From positions 1 to 13,612 of the forward strand of contig CAYMLQ010000131.1 of assembly GCA_964390795.1 (NCBI GenBank): a DNA stretch of 13,612 nt, given 5' to 3'. Origin of the DNA: CAYMLQ01 sp964390795. GTDB lineage: Bacteria > Verrucomicrobiota > Kiritimatiellia > RFP12 > UBA1067. Positions within the stretch are counted from its first letter, which is position 1; each line of letters begins with the position of its first letter. Below the pieces are notes generated by a model. It was not told the DNA's origin. It worked only from the letters and a program-made list of their open reading frames with translations, and did no database searches. Below, one piece after another: positions 6,484 to 13,612 of this stretch. The position numbers were made by a program, and so were the translations under genes.

Positions 6484-9400
6484 TCAACGCTTCGGCGGGG
6501 CGGCCTCGCGCACGACCGCGCCGAAGGCGTCGCTCAGCACCAGCACCGCGAGGCGCTGCGCGTTCTCAAGCTCGTTGGTGTTGAGCGAGGCGTAGTCAAA
6601 GCGCCCGCGCAGGTCCGTGTACCCGTCCTTGAAGAACTTCACCGTGCCGTCGGCCATCTTCGCGTAGACCTTCACATACGCGCCCGGCACCGGTTTGCCG
6701 GTCTCAGCCTGCGCCACGATGAGTTGGCCGTAACTCTCGACCACCTGCACCTTGAGCGTATTCGCGTAGTAGGCCTGAGTCTTGCGCGCGCCAGCCGCCA
6801 GAGCCTCTACCATCACGTTCTTCGCCTTGAACTCGGCGGGCACCTCCACCACCGTTTCGCTCTTGCCCGCCGGGATGTCGACCGCGCGGCTCAAGACCGG
6901 ACGGATATAGGAGAATTGCGCCGCGCCCTCCTGAAGAAAGGGGTTGCGCGAGAAAAGCAACTCGATGTCCATGGGATAGAAGTTAAGCGTGCAGCTCGCG
7001 AGGTTGCGCGTGTCGAGCAGGATGCGTCCGGCCTCGACGCGCATCTCCAGCACGGGCTCGGTCGCAGCCAGCGCGGCCTGCGCCTGGTCGCGCTTCTCCT
7101 GATCCGTCGCAGCCGCCGCCCCGCCGCCGATCTCGTCGAGCTGGCCCAGCACCTGCGCGAAGCGGTCGCGCCAGCGGTCCACGCCCTCGTCCGCGTGTTT
7201 CTTCGCCAGCGTGCGCGCGGTCTCGGTATCGCCTTTGTAAAACGCCAGGTAAGCTTCGAGATAGTCGCATTGGATCTGCTCCGGAAGCGCCTTGCGATCC
7301 ACGCGTCCGAACCAGTCAAGCGCCTCGGTCACGCGGTCTTGCAAGGCCATGTAGTAGGCCACAGCCAGAGCGTCGGCAGCGCCGATCTTCGGCCGATAGC
7401 TGAGCACCTTCAGATAGCTCTGATACTGCTCGCGGAACCGGGCGTTCAGGATCGTGCGCCGCGCCCCCACCGCGTGGGCACGCGGGTTCACCAGCGGGGC
7501 GTACTCCAGATGCTGGTAATCGAAGCGCTCGACCGGGTCGAGTGTCAGCAGCGGCGAGTCCAGGCAGAGTCCGCAGCGGGTCGCGAAGGCGTGATGCCGC
7601 AGAAACTCCCGGATCGTGGCGGGATCATTGTGCAACACGCCGTACGACCAGAGCGTGTCAGTATACACGTGGCGCGTCTCCAGCAACGCGGTGACCTTCT
7701 TGAAGAACGCGGCGTCTTTCATCCGCCACGCGATCTCGTCAAGGCTGATGCGGTGGATATTGGCCGTGCCGAGGAACGCGAGCACCTCGTTCTCCGTGCC
7801 GTTCTGAGAGATCCACACCCACGAGGCGGTGTCGACCTTGCTCAGCTTCGCGACGACATGGAACGTGAACGGATCCGCGCTGCCGACCACCTTGTCGTTC
7901 TTGGCCAGCGTCACAGGATAGTGCGGAAAGGTGCCCGTCACCGGGAAGTAGAAGAAGTACTCCTGCGTCTGCGTGCTGTACGGCTCCAGCGTCACATACA
8001 CGCCGCGCGTGTAGAAGCCGTTCACAGGTAACGCGCCCAGCGGTATCTGGAGCAGCACCTGCAGCTTCTGCCGGTTACCGGTCGGATTGGTGAGCACCAC
8101 TTGGGCGCCGTATACGACACGCGGCAGAAACTCGTCGGCCACCAACTTGTCGAAACGCTCGCCGTTCTCCATGCGCTCGCGGTCGTCCGCCCTGAAGAAT
8201 TGCTGGGCCACCAGCACGCCGCCCGGCGCCGGTTCCCGCACGCCTTCGCTGATTTCGCGGTGGAACAGCAGCAACGGCGATCCGGCCTGAAGCGTATAGC
8301 TCAGCCCGTCCATCTTCTCGCCGTGCGCGGCCGCCTTGAACGGCAGGTCCAACACCGACAGCGCCAGCATCATCTCCGTGAAGTTCGTCGCCGTCTCCGG
8401 GAAAGCCTTCGATAGGAAGGGCGCCTTACCGTCATGCGCCGCATAGTCGCCCCAGAACGCGTTGACCTTCACCAGGTCGGCGACCTGCTGGCCGATCGGC
8501 AGGTGCCAGTAGTTGTTCTCGGCCCACTCCTGCGTCTTGTCGAGTTTCTGGAAGAACCGCCGCACCTCCGCTCTCGCCTTGTCCTGCACAGCCAGGAAAT
8601 CCAACTGCTGAGGAGCGTCTTCGGCTGCCACCGCGTTCGATTCCAGCTCGTTCTTTACTTCTATCCCAGCACGAATCCCCCGCTGACGAAGTGCGCTCTC
8701 CGACAACTTCGCCTTCGCCGCGCCTAGCATGGACCGGTCGCCCTTGGCCCTCTCCAGACCCACGGCCATCCTCATCGGCATGGGCGCGGCGGCAGGTGCG
8801 GACGGCGGCGCAGCAAAGGGATCTGCCACATCGGACGTGGACATGAATGACTGAAGATGGGCAGCCTGTTTCTCGCCTACGCTCTTGCGGAGTTCGTCGA
8901 TCTGCCCGAGCGCGCCGCCGGCGCCGCCCGCCTCCAGCGCCCCGCTCTGCACGGCGGTGTCGAAACGGCGGTTGAACGCCTCCATGACCGGCGGGATCAG
9001 CTCGACGCGCTCGCGCGTGTCGCGCGCCACCGAAGCCTCCTGACCGGCCAGCCGCTTGCCTAGCAGCACCCGCTCTGCCGCGTTCAGCCGCCCGAAACGC
9101 CACGGCTCCAGGTAACCCGCGAGATCGTCGCCGAGCAGCCAGTGATCTAGGAAGGTCTTGTCCTTTTTACTCTTCAGATACGGAGCGATGACGGCATCGA
9201 AGAACGCGCGGTCTTTGTGATAGAGGAAGAAACTCAACTCGTGGCAGGCGTACTTGGAATAGAGCCGCCGCCGTTCTTTGGCGTCCATCTCCGGCCAGTT
9301 CGCCACAAAGGAAAACTCGCCGAAGGCCGCGTCCGCGTTGAGCGTGGCCAGCAGGCGATAGGCCTTGGCCACCGTGTCATAGGTTTCGAAGCGGGCGGTC

Positions 9401-12400
9401 GTCACATCGCCGACCGTCACGGCGGCCTTCGCTGCCACAGCCGTGATACGCTTCTGTTCCGAGTAGCTTTTCTTGGGATCGAGACCGGCCGCGAGCCGCA
9501 ATTCCCGCGTCTCGACCGGCGTGTCCTCCAGCGCCGCGCACTTCAGCACGGTGGCCGTCGGATCCACGGCCAGCACGCGCAGGTACGGGAGCCCTTTCAG
9601 CAGGGCGCGCGGAACAATGACTTTGCCCTCTTTGTCCGGCACCAGATTCAGCAGCGTCACCGCAGGCTGCTTGAGGAAGTCAAGTGAGACGTAACCCTCG
9701 GGCAATACGCTCGCCATCTCCATGCTTGCGGCAGCAGCGCCGGCGCCCGCCTGCGCCAAGCCTGCCGCGCGCCCTGCGTAGGCGCGTCCCTCTGCGAGCG
9801 TTTCGGACTGCGCCTCGGTGGCGCGCACCGCCCACGGGTTAAGCAGCAGTCCCGGGCGCTCCAGCATGTTGCCCGGATATTTCACGGCCTGCTGGCGGTC
9901 GATGATGTAGCGGTACTCGTCGCCGATGTCGCGCCCCGACTCGTAGAAGGTGCGGGACGGCTGCCACGGCTGCGAGAGCAATCCCGGCATACCGGAGTAG
10001 CCCAGGCGTGCGAACAGGTCATACGCGGGCAGATAACGGGTCGCGAAGAGGTGGACGCGGCTGAACGGCGTCACATGGGCGAGCCGGATCTCTACGCTTT
10101 CCGCTGTGCGCGTAACCGCCGTCACGTTCAACGGCGCGAGGCGCGGCAGTTCCAAGGCGCGCCGGCCAGAGACCGCATAGCCGTCACGACTCTCGCCCTG
10201 CGTCACGCGCACCTCGATCTCACGTCCTTCGGTCTTGAGCGCGAGCGAGTAGTCGCCCGCAGGCAGGCCTCGCAATTCCACAAAACCGTCCGCTGCCGCC
10301 AGCGCCGACCGCCAGTCCTTCACAAACTGCCCGCGGCGCGTCTCCAGCAGCGACACCTCGGATAACGCGTCCGCGGCGTCCCAGACGATCGGCACGCGGA
10401 GCGTCTCGCCCGCCTTGCCGTGCAACGCCGCAGGATAGGCGCAGGCGTTGCGCGAAGGTGACCATCGCAGCTCGGTGTCTGCCGCCGCCTTGATCCTGAA
10501 ACCCTCGATGCCGACCAGCGCGCCCAGCAAGGCACGCCCCTGCGCATCGGTCTTGAGTTCCGCGTGAACCTCGTGGCGGAAACAGCGGTGCTTGAAGAAG
10601 CAGACCAGCGGCTCACCCGGCAACGGCTCGCCGTTCTTGCCGCGCGCGTCAACGTAATACCCGGCGGCAGTCTGGCCGACATGTAGCGCCTGAATCTCCG
10701 GCGTTTGATCGATCCCGTTCAGCGCGAACGTCTCGCCATCCTGCAGCTCCTCTTTCCGGCTCTGGCTGAGGTTCTGCACCTTGGCCTTCAGCGTGACAAT
10801 GAGTTCGCGGGTGTTCTCGGGCACGAGGATTTCCTGCACGGTCTCGGCGTCCGAGCGGAGAGAAAGTCCCGCGATCTCCTTCTCGGTCACAATGCCTTGC
10901 TGGTCGGTCGAACGAATCACCAGGCGCGGCTCTTCCAACAGCTTGAGGCTCGCCAGACGACCGTTCACGGTCAGCACCGGGCGCACAACGACCAGCGCCT
11001 TCTCACGGCGGATCAACGCTTCACGGTCCACATAGGCCCCGGCTTTCAACACGTAGGTTTCGGCCAAATGATTGAAGCGCACCAGCGAGGAGAACCCGTC
11101 TTTGCGGATCACGAGGCTCTCGCTCTTCGGAGCGGTGGTGAACGGCACAAGGATGCGGCCTTCCGTATCGGCGGCCAACTCGCGCCCGCCCAGCCAGCCG
11201 CTCGCACCGGCCACGCGCTTGCCGCCCTCGTCCAGCACGGCAAAGGCATGGCCCGCCGACGTCGCCTCCTGCAACACGTCGAACCGGCCCTTCTGCACCA
11301 GCGCGCGGCTGCTCTTGCCGTTGCCGATCAGCTCCACGACGTACACGCCCCGCCCTTTGAGTTCGGGCAGTTCGAAAGCGCGTGCCACGCGGCGCTCGGA
11401 GCCCTCCTTGTATTCGAGGCGGCGTGAGACCGACGCCACGAGCCCGTCAAGGTTGATGGCGAGGTTCAGCGGCTGGCCGGTCTCGCGGTAGTAGTTGAAG
11501 GTGTTAATCTCGTACACCTTCACGATCAGAGACGGCACATTCTTGACGAAAGCGGAGAGTTTGACGGCCTCGTCCGCGCCGAAGGTGATCGGGTTGTCCG
11601 GCGCGAAATCGATGTCCACGCGCTCCTTGAGCCGCTTGTAGGCGTCGGGCGCCAGCAGCGGAGCCCACTGCAGCGGATCCCCCGCGCCGTTGACGATCTT
11701 GGCCTCGGCCAAGAGCGGCTTGAGAAAGTCGTCGCGGATAAAAGGGGAGAAGGCGGCGTAGTCCGCATCGACCTTGAGGAACTCCAGAAGGAAAGCGCGC
11801 ACCAGCGGCTCTTCATTGGCGATCGGCGGAAGGGCGGCCAGCCGGAAGTCCTGCCCCAGTTGAGCGAGATAATCGCCGCGCGGCAGCTGCTGCCGGATCT
11901 CGTCGCGCAGGTAATGGACGTCACGCGGCAGTCTGACGTACGCCAGAAAGAGGTCACGATCATAGATGCCCTTGCTCTGGTCGTGGCGCAGCCGGTTGTA
12001 GAGCGCATTCGCCTTGAGCGAGTTATGAACGGGGTCGAGCGTCTTGACGAACGTCCAGACCCGCTCATAGTAGGCCTCGCGTGCGGCGGGGTCGGTCTCG
12101 AGATCAACCTCATTCTCCGGCGCAAGCTTGGCCAGATAGGCGTGTGCGAAGGCGGCCTCATTACGCAGGGCTGGCTGCTTCTGCAACAGGTCGTCCAGCT
12201 GCGCGAGGGCCAGGAGACTGTGGATGGGGTGCGAGCCGAAGCCACGGCTGTCGCGGAATTTCAAGTCGGCGAGGATCAGGTCGGTCACGCCGGGGTAATC
12301 CGGACGGCGCAGGCGCGCCAGCAGGTTGCGCCGCTGCTCGTCGTTGATCCTCTGGCCGGCGGCGAGCGCGAGCCCGGCGTCCTCCAGACGCTCGAGACTG

Positions 12401-12855
12401 CGCGGCTCTTCGGCCAGCGCCTTCTGCAACAATACGGGGACGCTGAGGCACGCGTTGTCCAGTGCGGCAGGCGCGTCGCTGACCCGCTCGCCGGTCTTGC
12501 GGGCGTGTCCGTAAAAAAGCCCCAGTTCGCGCCGCAGGTAGTCGAGTGACTTCTTAGGCTCCTTTCCGTAATCGAGAAGCGCCTGCCGGTTCAGCAGCTC
12601 GCGGGCACGCTCGGTCACGGTGCCGTTGCGTTCGCGAACCCAGCGGCCCATCACTTCTTGGAACCGCTCACGCGCGCCAGTGTTCTGCGCCTGCAGCGCG
12701 CTGAAAGTGTAGAAGTCGTCCGTTCCCGGAACCAGCTCTTTCAGCGCGGCCTCGCGGTCGCCCGCCAGGCTGAAGGTCTCGACGTATCCGATCTCCTGTG
12801 CCTTGCCGCACAGGGCCAGCGCCAACCAGCAAACAACGCCCATTCCGTATTTCAT
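6484..12855 (-). CDS. Giant exported multi-domain protein, function unknown
   Basis: A 2,123-residue protein. ATG 12855 has GGAGGG six bases upstream and begins a signal peptide (MKYGMGVVCWLALALCGKAQ). An earlier in-frame ATG at 12903 lies at the predicted transcription start and is rejected. Residues of about 20-390 look helical; 420-760 look like successive beta-sandwich modules, one resembling a carboxypeptidase-regulatory fold (about 535-572, GGKRVAGASGWLGG). Alanine- and proline-rich stretches (1026-1047; 1345-1366, with PPSAPAAAPMPM) look like linkers. Between them, about 1199-1271 is a dense aromatic/charged block (YACHELSFFLYHKD, later YLEPWRFGRLN). Beta strands return near 1572-1612, TPR-like helices at 1827-1887, and a final module at 2042-2123 (GKPVPGAYVKVYAK, then GYTDLRGRFDY). 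The scale and modules recall bacterial alpha-2-macroglobulins, but no CxEQ thioester motif is present. CGLC (C1761, C1764) is the only CxxC. Probably periplasmic or surface-attached; partner genes lie downstream. Confidence 0.85.
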   Translation of the reverse strand: MKYGMGVVCWLALALCGKAQEIGYVETFSLAGDREAALKELVPGTDDFYTFSALQAQNTGARERFQEVMGRWVRERNGTVTERARELLNRQALLDYGKEPKKSLDYLRRELGLFYGHARKTGERVSDAPAALDNACLSVPVLLQKALAEEPRSLERLEDAGLALAAGQRINDEQRRNLLARLRRPDYPGVTDLILADLKFRDSRGFGSHPIHSLLALAQLDDLLQKQPALRNEAAFAHAYLAKLAPENEVDLETDPAAREAYYERVWTFVKTLDPVHNSLKANALYNRLRHDQSKGIYDRDLFLAYVRLPRDVHYLRDEIRQQLPRGDYLAQLGQDFRLAALPPIANEEPLVRAFLLEFLKVDADYAAFSPFIRDDFLKPLLAEAKIVNGAGDPLQWAPLLAPDAYKRLKERVDIDFAPDNPITFGADEAVKLSAFVKNVPSLIVKVYEINTFNYYRETGQPLNLAINLDGLVASVSRRLEYKEGSERRVARAFELPELKGRGVYVVELIGNGKSSRALVQKGRFDVLQEATSAGHAFAVLDEGGKRVAGASGWLGGRELAADTEGRILVPFTTAPKSESLVIRKDGFSSLVRFNHLAETYVLKAGAYVDREALIRREKALVVVRPVLTVNGRLASLKLLEEPRLVIRSTDQQGIVTEKEIAGLSLRSDAETVQEILVPENTRELIVTLKAKVQNLSQSRKEELQDGETFALNGIDQTPEIQALHVGQTAAGYYVDARGKNGEPLPGEPLVCFFKHRCFRHEVHAELKTDAQGRALLGALVGIEGFRIKAAADTELRWSPSRNACAYPAALHGKAGETLRVPIVWDAADALSEVSLLETRRGQFVKDWRSALAAADGFVELRGLPAGDYSLALKTEGREIEVRVTQGESRDGYAVSGRRALELPRLAPLNVTAVTRTAESVEIRLAHVTPFSRVHLFATRYLPAYDLFARLGYSGMPGLLSQPWQPSRTFYESGRDIGDEYRYIIDRQQAVKYPGNMLERPGLLLNPWAVRATEAQSETLAEGRAYAGRAAGLAQAGAGAAAASMEMASVLPEGYVSLDFLKQPAVTLLNLVPDKEGKVIVPRALLKGLPYLRVLAVDPTATVLKCAALEDTPVETRELRLAAGLDPKKSYSEQKRITAVAAKAAVTVGDVTTARFETYDTVAKAYRLLATLNADAAFGEFSFVANWPEMDAKERRRLYSKYACHELSFFLYHKDRAFFDAVIAPYLKSKKDKTFLDHWLLGDDLAGYLEPWRFGRLNAAERVLLGKRLAGQEASVARDTRERVELIPPVMEAFNRRFDTAVQSGALEAGGAGGALGQIDELRKSVGEKQAAHLQSFMSTSDVADPFAAPPSAPAAAPMPMRMAVGLERAKGDRSMLGAAKAKLSESALRQRGIRAGIEVKNELESNAVAAEDAPQQLDFLAVQDKARAEVRRFFQKLDKTQEWAENNYWHLPIGQQVADLVKVNAFWGDYAAHDGKAPFLSKAFPETATNFTEMMLALSVLDLPFKAAAHGEKMDGLSYTLQAGSPLLLFHREISEGVREPAPGGVLVAQQFFRADDRERMENGERFDKLVADEFLPRVVYGAQVVLTNPTGNRQKLQVLLQIPLGALPVNGFYTRGVYVTLEPYSTQTQEYFFYFPVTGTFPHYPVTLAKNDKVVGSADPFTFHVVAKLSKVDTASWVWISQNGTENEVLAFLGTANIHRISLDEIAWRMKDAAFFKKVTALLETRHVYTDTLWSYGVLHNDPATIREFLRHHAFATRCGLCLDSPLLTLDPVERFDYQHLEYAPLVNPRAHAVGARRTILNARFREQYQSYLKVLSYRPKIGAADALAVAYYMALQDRVTEALDWFGRVDRKALPEQIQCDYLEAYLAFYKGDTETARTLAKKHADEGVDRWRDRFAQVLGQLDEIGGGAAAATDQEKRDQAQAALAATEPVLEMRVEAGRILLDTRNLASCTLNFYPMDIELLFSRNPFLQEGAAQFSYIRPVLSRAVDIPAGKSETVVEVPAEFKAKNVMVEALAAGARKTQAYYANTLKVQVVESYGQLIVAQAETGKPVPGAYVKVYAKMADGTVKFFKDGYTDLRGRFDYASLNTNELENAQRLAVLVLSDAFGAVVREAAPPKR

Positions 12856-12861
12856 GAAGAT

Positions 12862-12867
12862 CCCTCC
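12862..12867 (-). promoter_or_regulatory. Ribosome binding site of the giant gene
   Basis: GGAGGG on the minus strand ends six bases before ATG 12855. It decides the start over the in-frame ATG at 12903, which has no such site. Confidence 0.75.
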
Positions 12868-12905
12868 GCTTTTGAGCCGTCCGTGCCACCTCAACGGTTG
12901 CATCT

Positions 12906-12935
12906 AGTATACGCCTACTGCCGGGGTTTTATTAA
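12906..12935 (-). promoter_or_regulatory. Sigma-70-type promoter of the giant gene
   Basis: On the minus strand TATACT (12911-12906) matches five of six -10 consensus bases. TTAATA (12935-12930), 18 bases upstream, matches four of six -35 bases. Transcription would begin near 12899, giving a leader of about 45 bases that includes the GGAGGG site. This is the best promoter seen in the window and probably drives the three-gene minus-strand cluster. Confidence 0.45.
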
Positions 12936-13003
12936 GAGAAAAATGGGGCCTTCGCGGCGCAACGCGAGTCGGCGGCCACCGGACGGACTCATTATGCCCG
13001 CAG

Positions 13004-13134
13004 GCCCGCCCGGCGGTCGGGCCCTACCGCGATAAGAAGCCGTAACGAACGACCTCGCTGGTTGGGTCGGACCCTATCGCGATACGGCGCCTTAAAGAAA
13101 TACCTCGCTGGTAGGGTCGGACCGCCGGGCCGAC
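13004..13134. repeat. Composite repeat: two 50-base direct repeats within a 24-base inverted repeat
   Basis: Bases 13021-13070 and 13071-13120 are tandem copies matching at 40 of 50 positions; both contain ACCTCGCTGGT and end GGGTCGG. The outer arms 13004-13027 and 13111-13134 are inverted copies matching at 20 of 24 positions. The junction between the units is a perfect GGGTC-G-GACCC palindrome (13064-13074), with a shorter GGTC-G-GACC near 13114-13122. It lies about 70 bases upstream of the giant gene's promoter. No open frame explains it. It looks like a dispersed intergenic repeat or a small non-autonomous element. Confidence 0.7.
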
Positions 13135-13233
13135 CGTTCATGTGCATCGGAAAGTCAAATATGCACGTTCTGTAGCGTCAGCGCTTCGGCTGTTCGCCGC
13201 AGCAATTCTAAATTTGGCTATTCCGTTCACAAA

Positions 13234-13255
13234 CCTGCGCGGAATCTTGCGCAGG
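13234..13255 (+). repeat. Hairpin 1 of the intergenic cluster
   Basis: CCTGCGC (13234-13240) and GCGCAGG (13249-13255) form a perfect 7-base stem around an 8-base loop. Confidence 0.5.
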
Positions 13256-13340
13256 GCACGCCCGGAGCAACCCCTGAAAGATGCGCCGCGCACGGTGGCC
13301 CGCGACCTTGTCTCTTTGAAAAGTGCTATTGTACGGGTGT

Positions 13341-13366
13341 CTTTACGGGCGATCGGGCCTGTAAAG
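13341..13366 (+). repeat. Hairpin 2 of the intergenic cluster
   Basis: CTTTACGGGC (13341-13350) pairs with GGCCTGTAAAG-type sequence at 13357-13366, giving a 10-base stem and a 6-base loop. The single non-Watson-Crick pair (13347/13360) is G-U in a plus-strand RNA but C-A in a minus-strand RNA, which favours a plus-strand transcript. Confidence 0.55.
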
Positions 13367-13368
13367 GG

Positions 13369-13397
13369 CCCCGCCGCGGAAGGCCTCCGCGGCGGGG
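13369..13397. repeat. Hairpin 3 of the intergenic cluster
   Basis: CCCCGCCGCGGA (13369-13380) and TCCGCGGCGGGG (13386-13397) form a perfect 12-base stem with a 5-base loop, starting two bases after hairpin 2. No T-run follows on either side, so it is not a standard terminator. Confidence 0.65.
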
Positions 13398-13425
13398 ATG
13401 GGCGGATGAGCCTTCGCGCGACCTT

Positions 13426-13438
13426 GGTGCCTGACACC
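13426..13438. repeat. GGTGCCTGACACC near-palindrome
   Basis: GGTG and CACC arms surround a five-base centre. Short GGTGTCAGGCACC-like words recur between genes in many bacteria as part of REP-type elements, so this may be a fragment of one; copy number in this genome is unknown. Confidence 0.35.
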
Positions 13439-13612
13439 GTCTCGGAGCTCAGGCCTCCGCCCCGTTTTGTTTAGGTCGTACAGTTGCATGGGCGGCGTTA
13501 GCAGCGCCAGCCCGCAGACAAGGAAGATCATACATCATGGCCACAGACAGAGTCCATATCACTAGCATCCCATAGGATTCGCCGGCAACAAACCAGTTCC
13601 CATGATTGGCAC

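Larger units (their letters stand above)
13138..13612. other. Gene-free region with hairpins
   Basis: No frame here carries a recognisable protein. The longest is a minus-strand frame of 99 codons (13437-13138), rich in Arg, Ser and Ala, with no ribosome binding site or domain. A 62-codon minus-strand frame (13531-13343) begins with a hydrophobic stretch MIFLVCGLALL but soon becomes low-quality sequence through the hairpins. The region holds three hairpins and a small palindrome, listed separately. From 13440 to the window end I see only a weak stem (CGGAG/CTCCG, 13443-13459) before a T-rich tract GTTTTGTTT, which may be a terminator on the plus strand. Confidence 0.5.

Noticed and set aside
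7560..7600. CGLC in the giant protein as an alpha-2-macroglobulin thioester
   Set aside because: The thioester motif is CxEQ in a helical domain; the sequence here is RCGLCLDSPL without Glu-Gln, so no thioester can be claimed.
6391..8031. A 546-codon plus-strand open frame
   Set aside because: It lies wholly antisense to the giant gene, is rich in Arg, His and Leu as expected from a GC-rich opposite strand, and has no recognisable domain or ribosome binding site.
12853..12903. Start of the giant gene at the in-frame ATG 12903
   Set aside because: It sits only a few bases from the -10 box at 12906-12911, so it would hardly be transcribed; it also puts 16 residues before a good signal peptide and lacks a ribosome binding site.
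13018..13120. The 50-base tandem units as a CRISPR array
   Set aside because: The units are contiguous and differ along their length; there are no near-identical short repeats separated by unique spacers and no cas gene in the window.
13138..13437. Minus-strand 99-codon frame as a gene
   Set aside because: Runs through two strong hairpins, has Arg/Ser/Ala-rich sequence without domain or ribosome binding site, and no matching promoter.

Overview
The window is GC-rich bacterial DNA with few, long genes. It looks Gram-negative, because three adjacent genes encode proteins with clear export signals, two of them very large and multi-domain. A discoidin-like domain on an exported enzyme, a secreted protein of over 2,100 residues and intergenic palindromes would suit the Planctomycetes-Verrucomicrobia-Kiritimatiellota group. 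That placement is an inference from gene style only; no rRNA or ribosomal protein gene is present to test it.

Left part, plus strand, 1-2821: the tail of an unidentified gene (1-107); a compact palindromic repeat (169-220); a decayed piece of a type IIG (Eco57I-like) restriction-methylation protein (265-870), in which an N-terminal region is joined directly to DNA methyltransferase motif I before the frame ends; an AAA ATPase with a C-terminal DUF4143 PD-(D/E)xK-like domain (955-2124); and an endonuclease III-family DNA glycosylase with an intact iron-sulfur cluster motif (2138-2821). The methylase remnant and the less GC-rich ATPase look like accessory or laterally acquired material.

Right part, minus strand, 12855 down to 2835: three genes for exported proteins, all in one direction. 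First is a 2,123-residue uncharacterised protein with helical repeat regions and beta-sandwich modules. It sits behind a plausible sigma-70-type promoter and a strong ribosome binding site. After 188 bases comes a 745-residue protein with a transglutaminase-like Cys/His core and a C-terminal discoidin-like domain. Its stop overlaps the GTG start of a 408-residue protein with a thioredoxin fold that lacks the CxxC motif. The last two are almost certainly translationally coupled; membership of the giant gene in the same transcript is likely but not proven. This trio is the best candidate here for an undescribed system, probably acting in the periplasm or on the cell surface. Its function cannot be read from the sequence.

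The last 700 bases or so (12940-13612) hold no convincing gene but are rich in repeats: two 50-base direct repeats inside a longer inverted repeat (13004-13134), then three strong hairpins (13234-13397) and a small GGTG...CACC palindrome. No tRNA, rRNA, CRISPR array or complete insertion sequence was seen.
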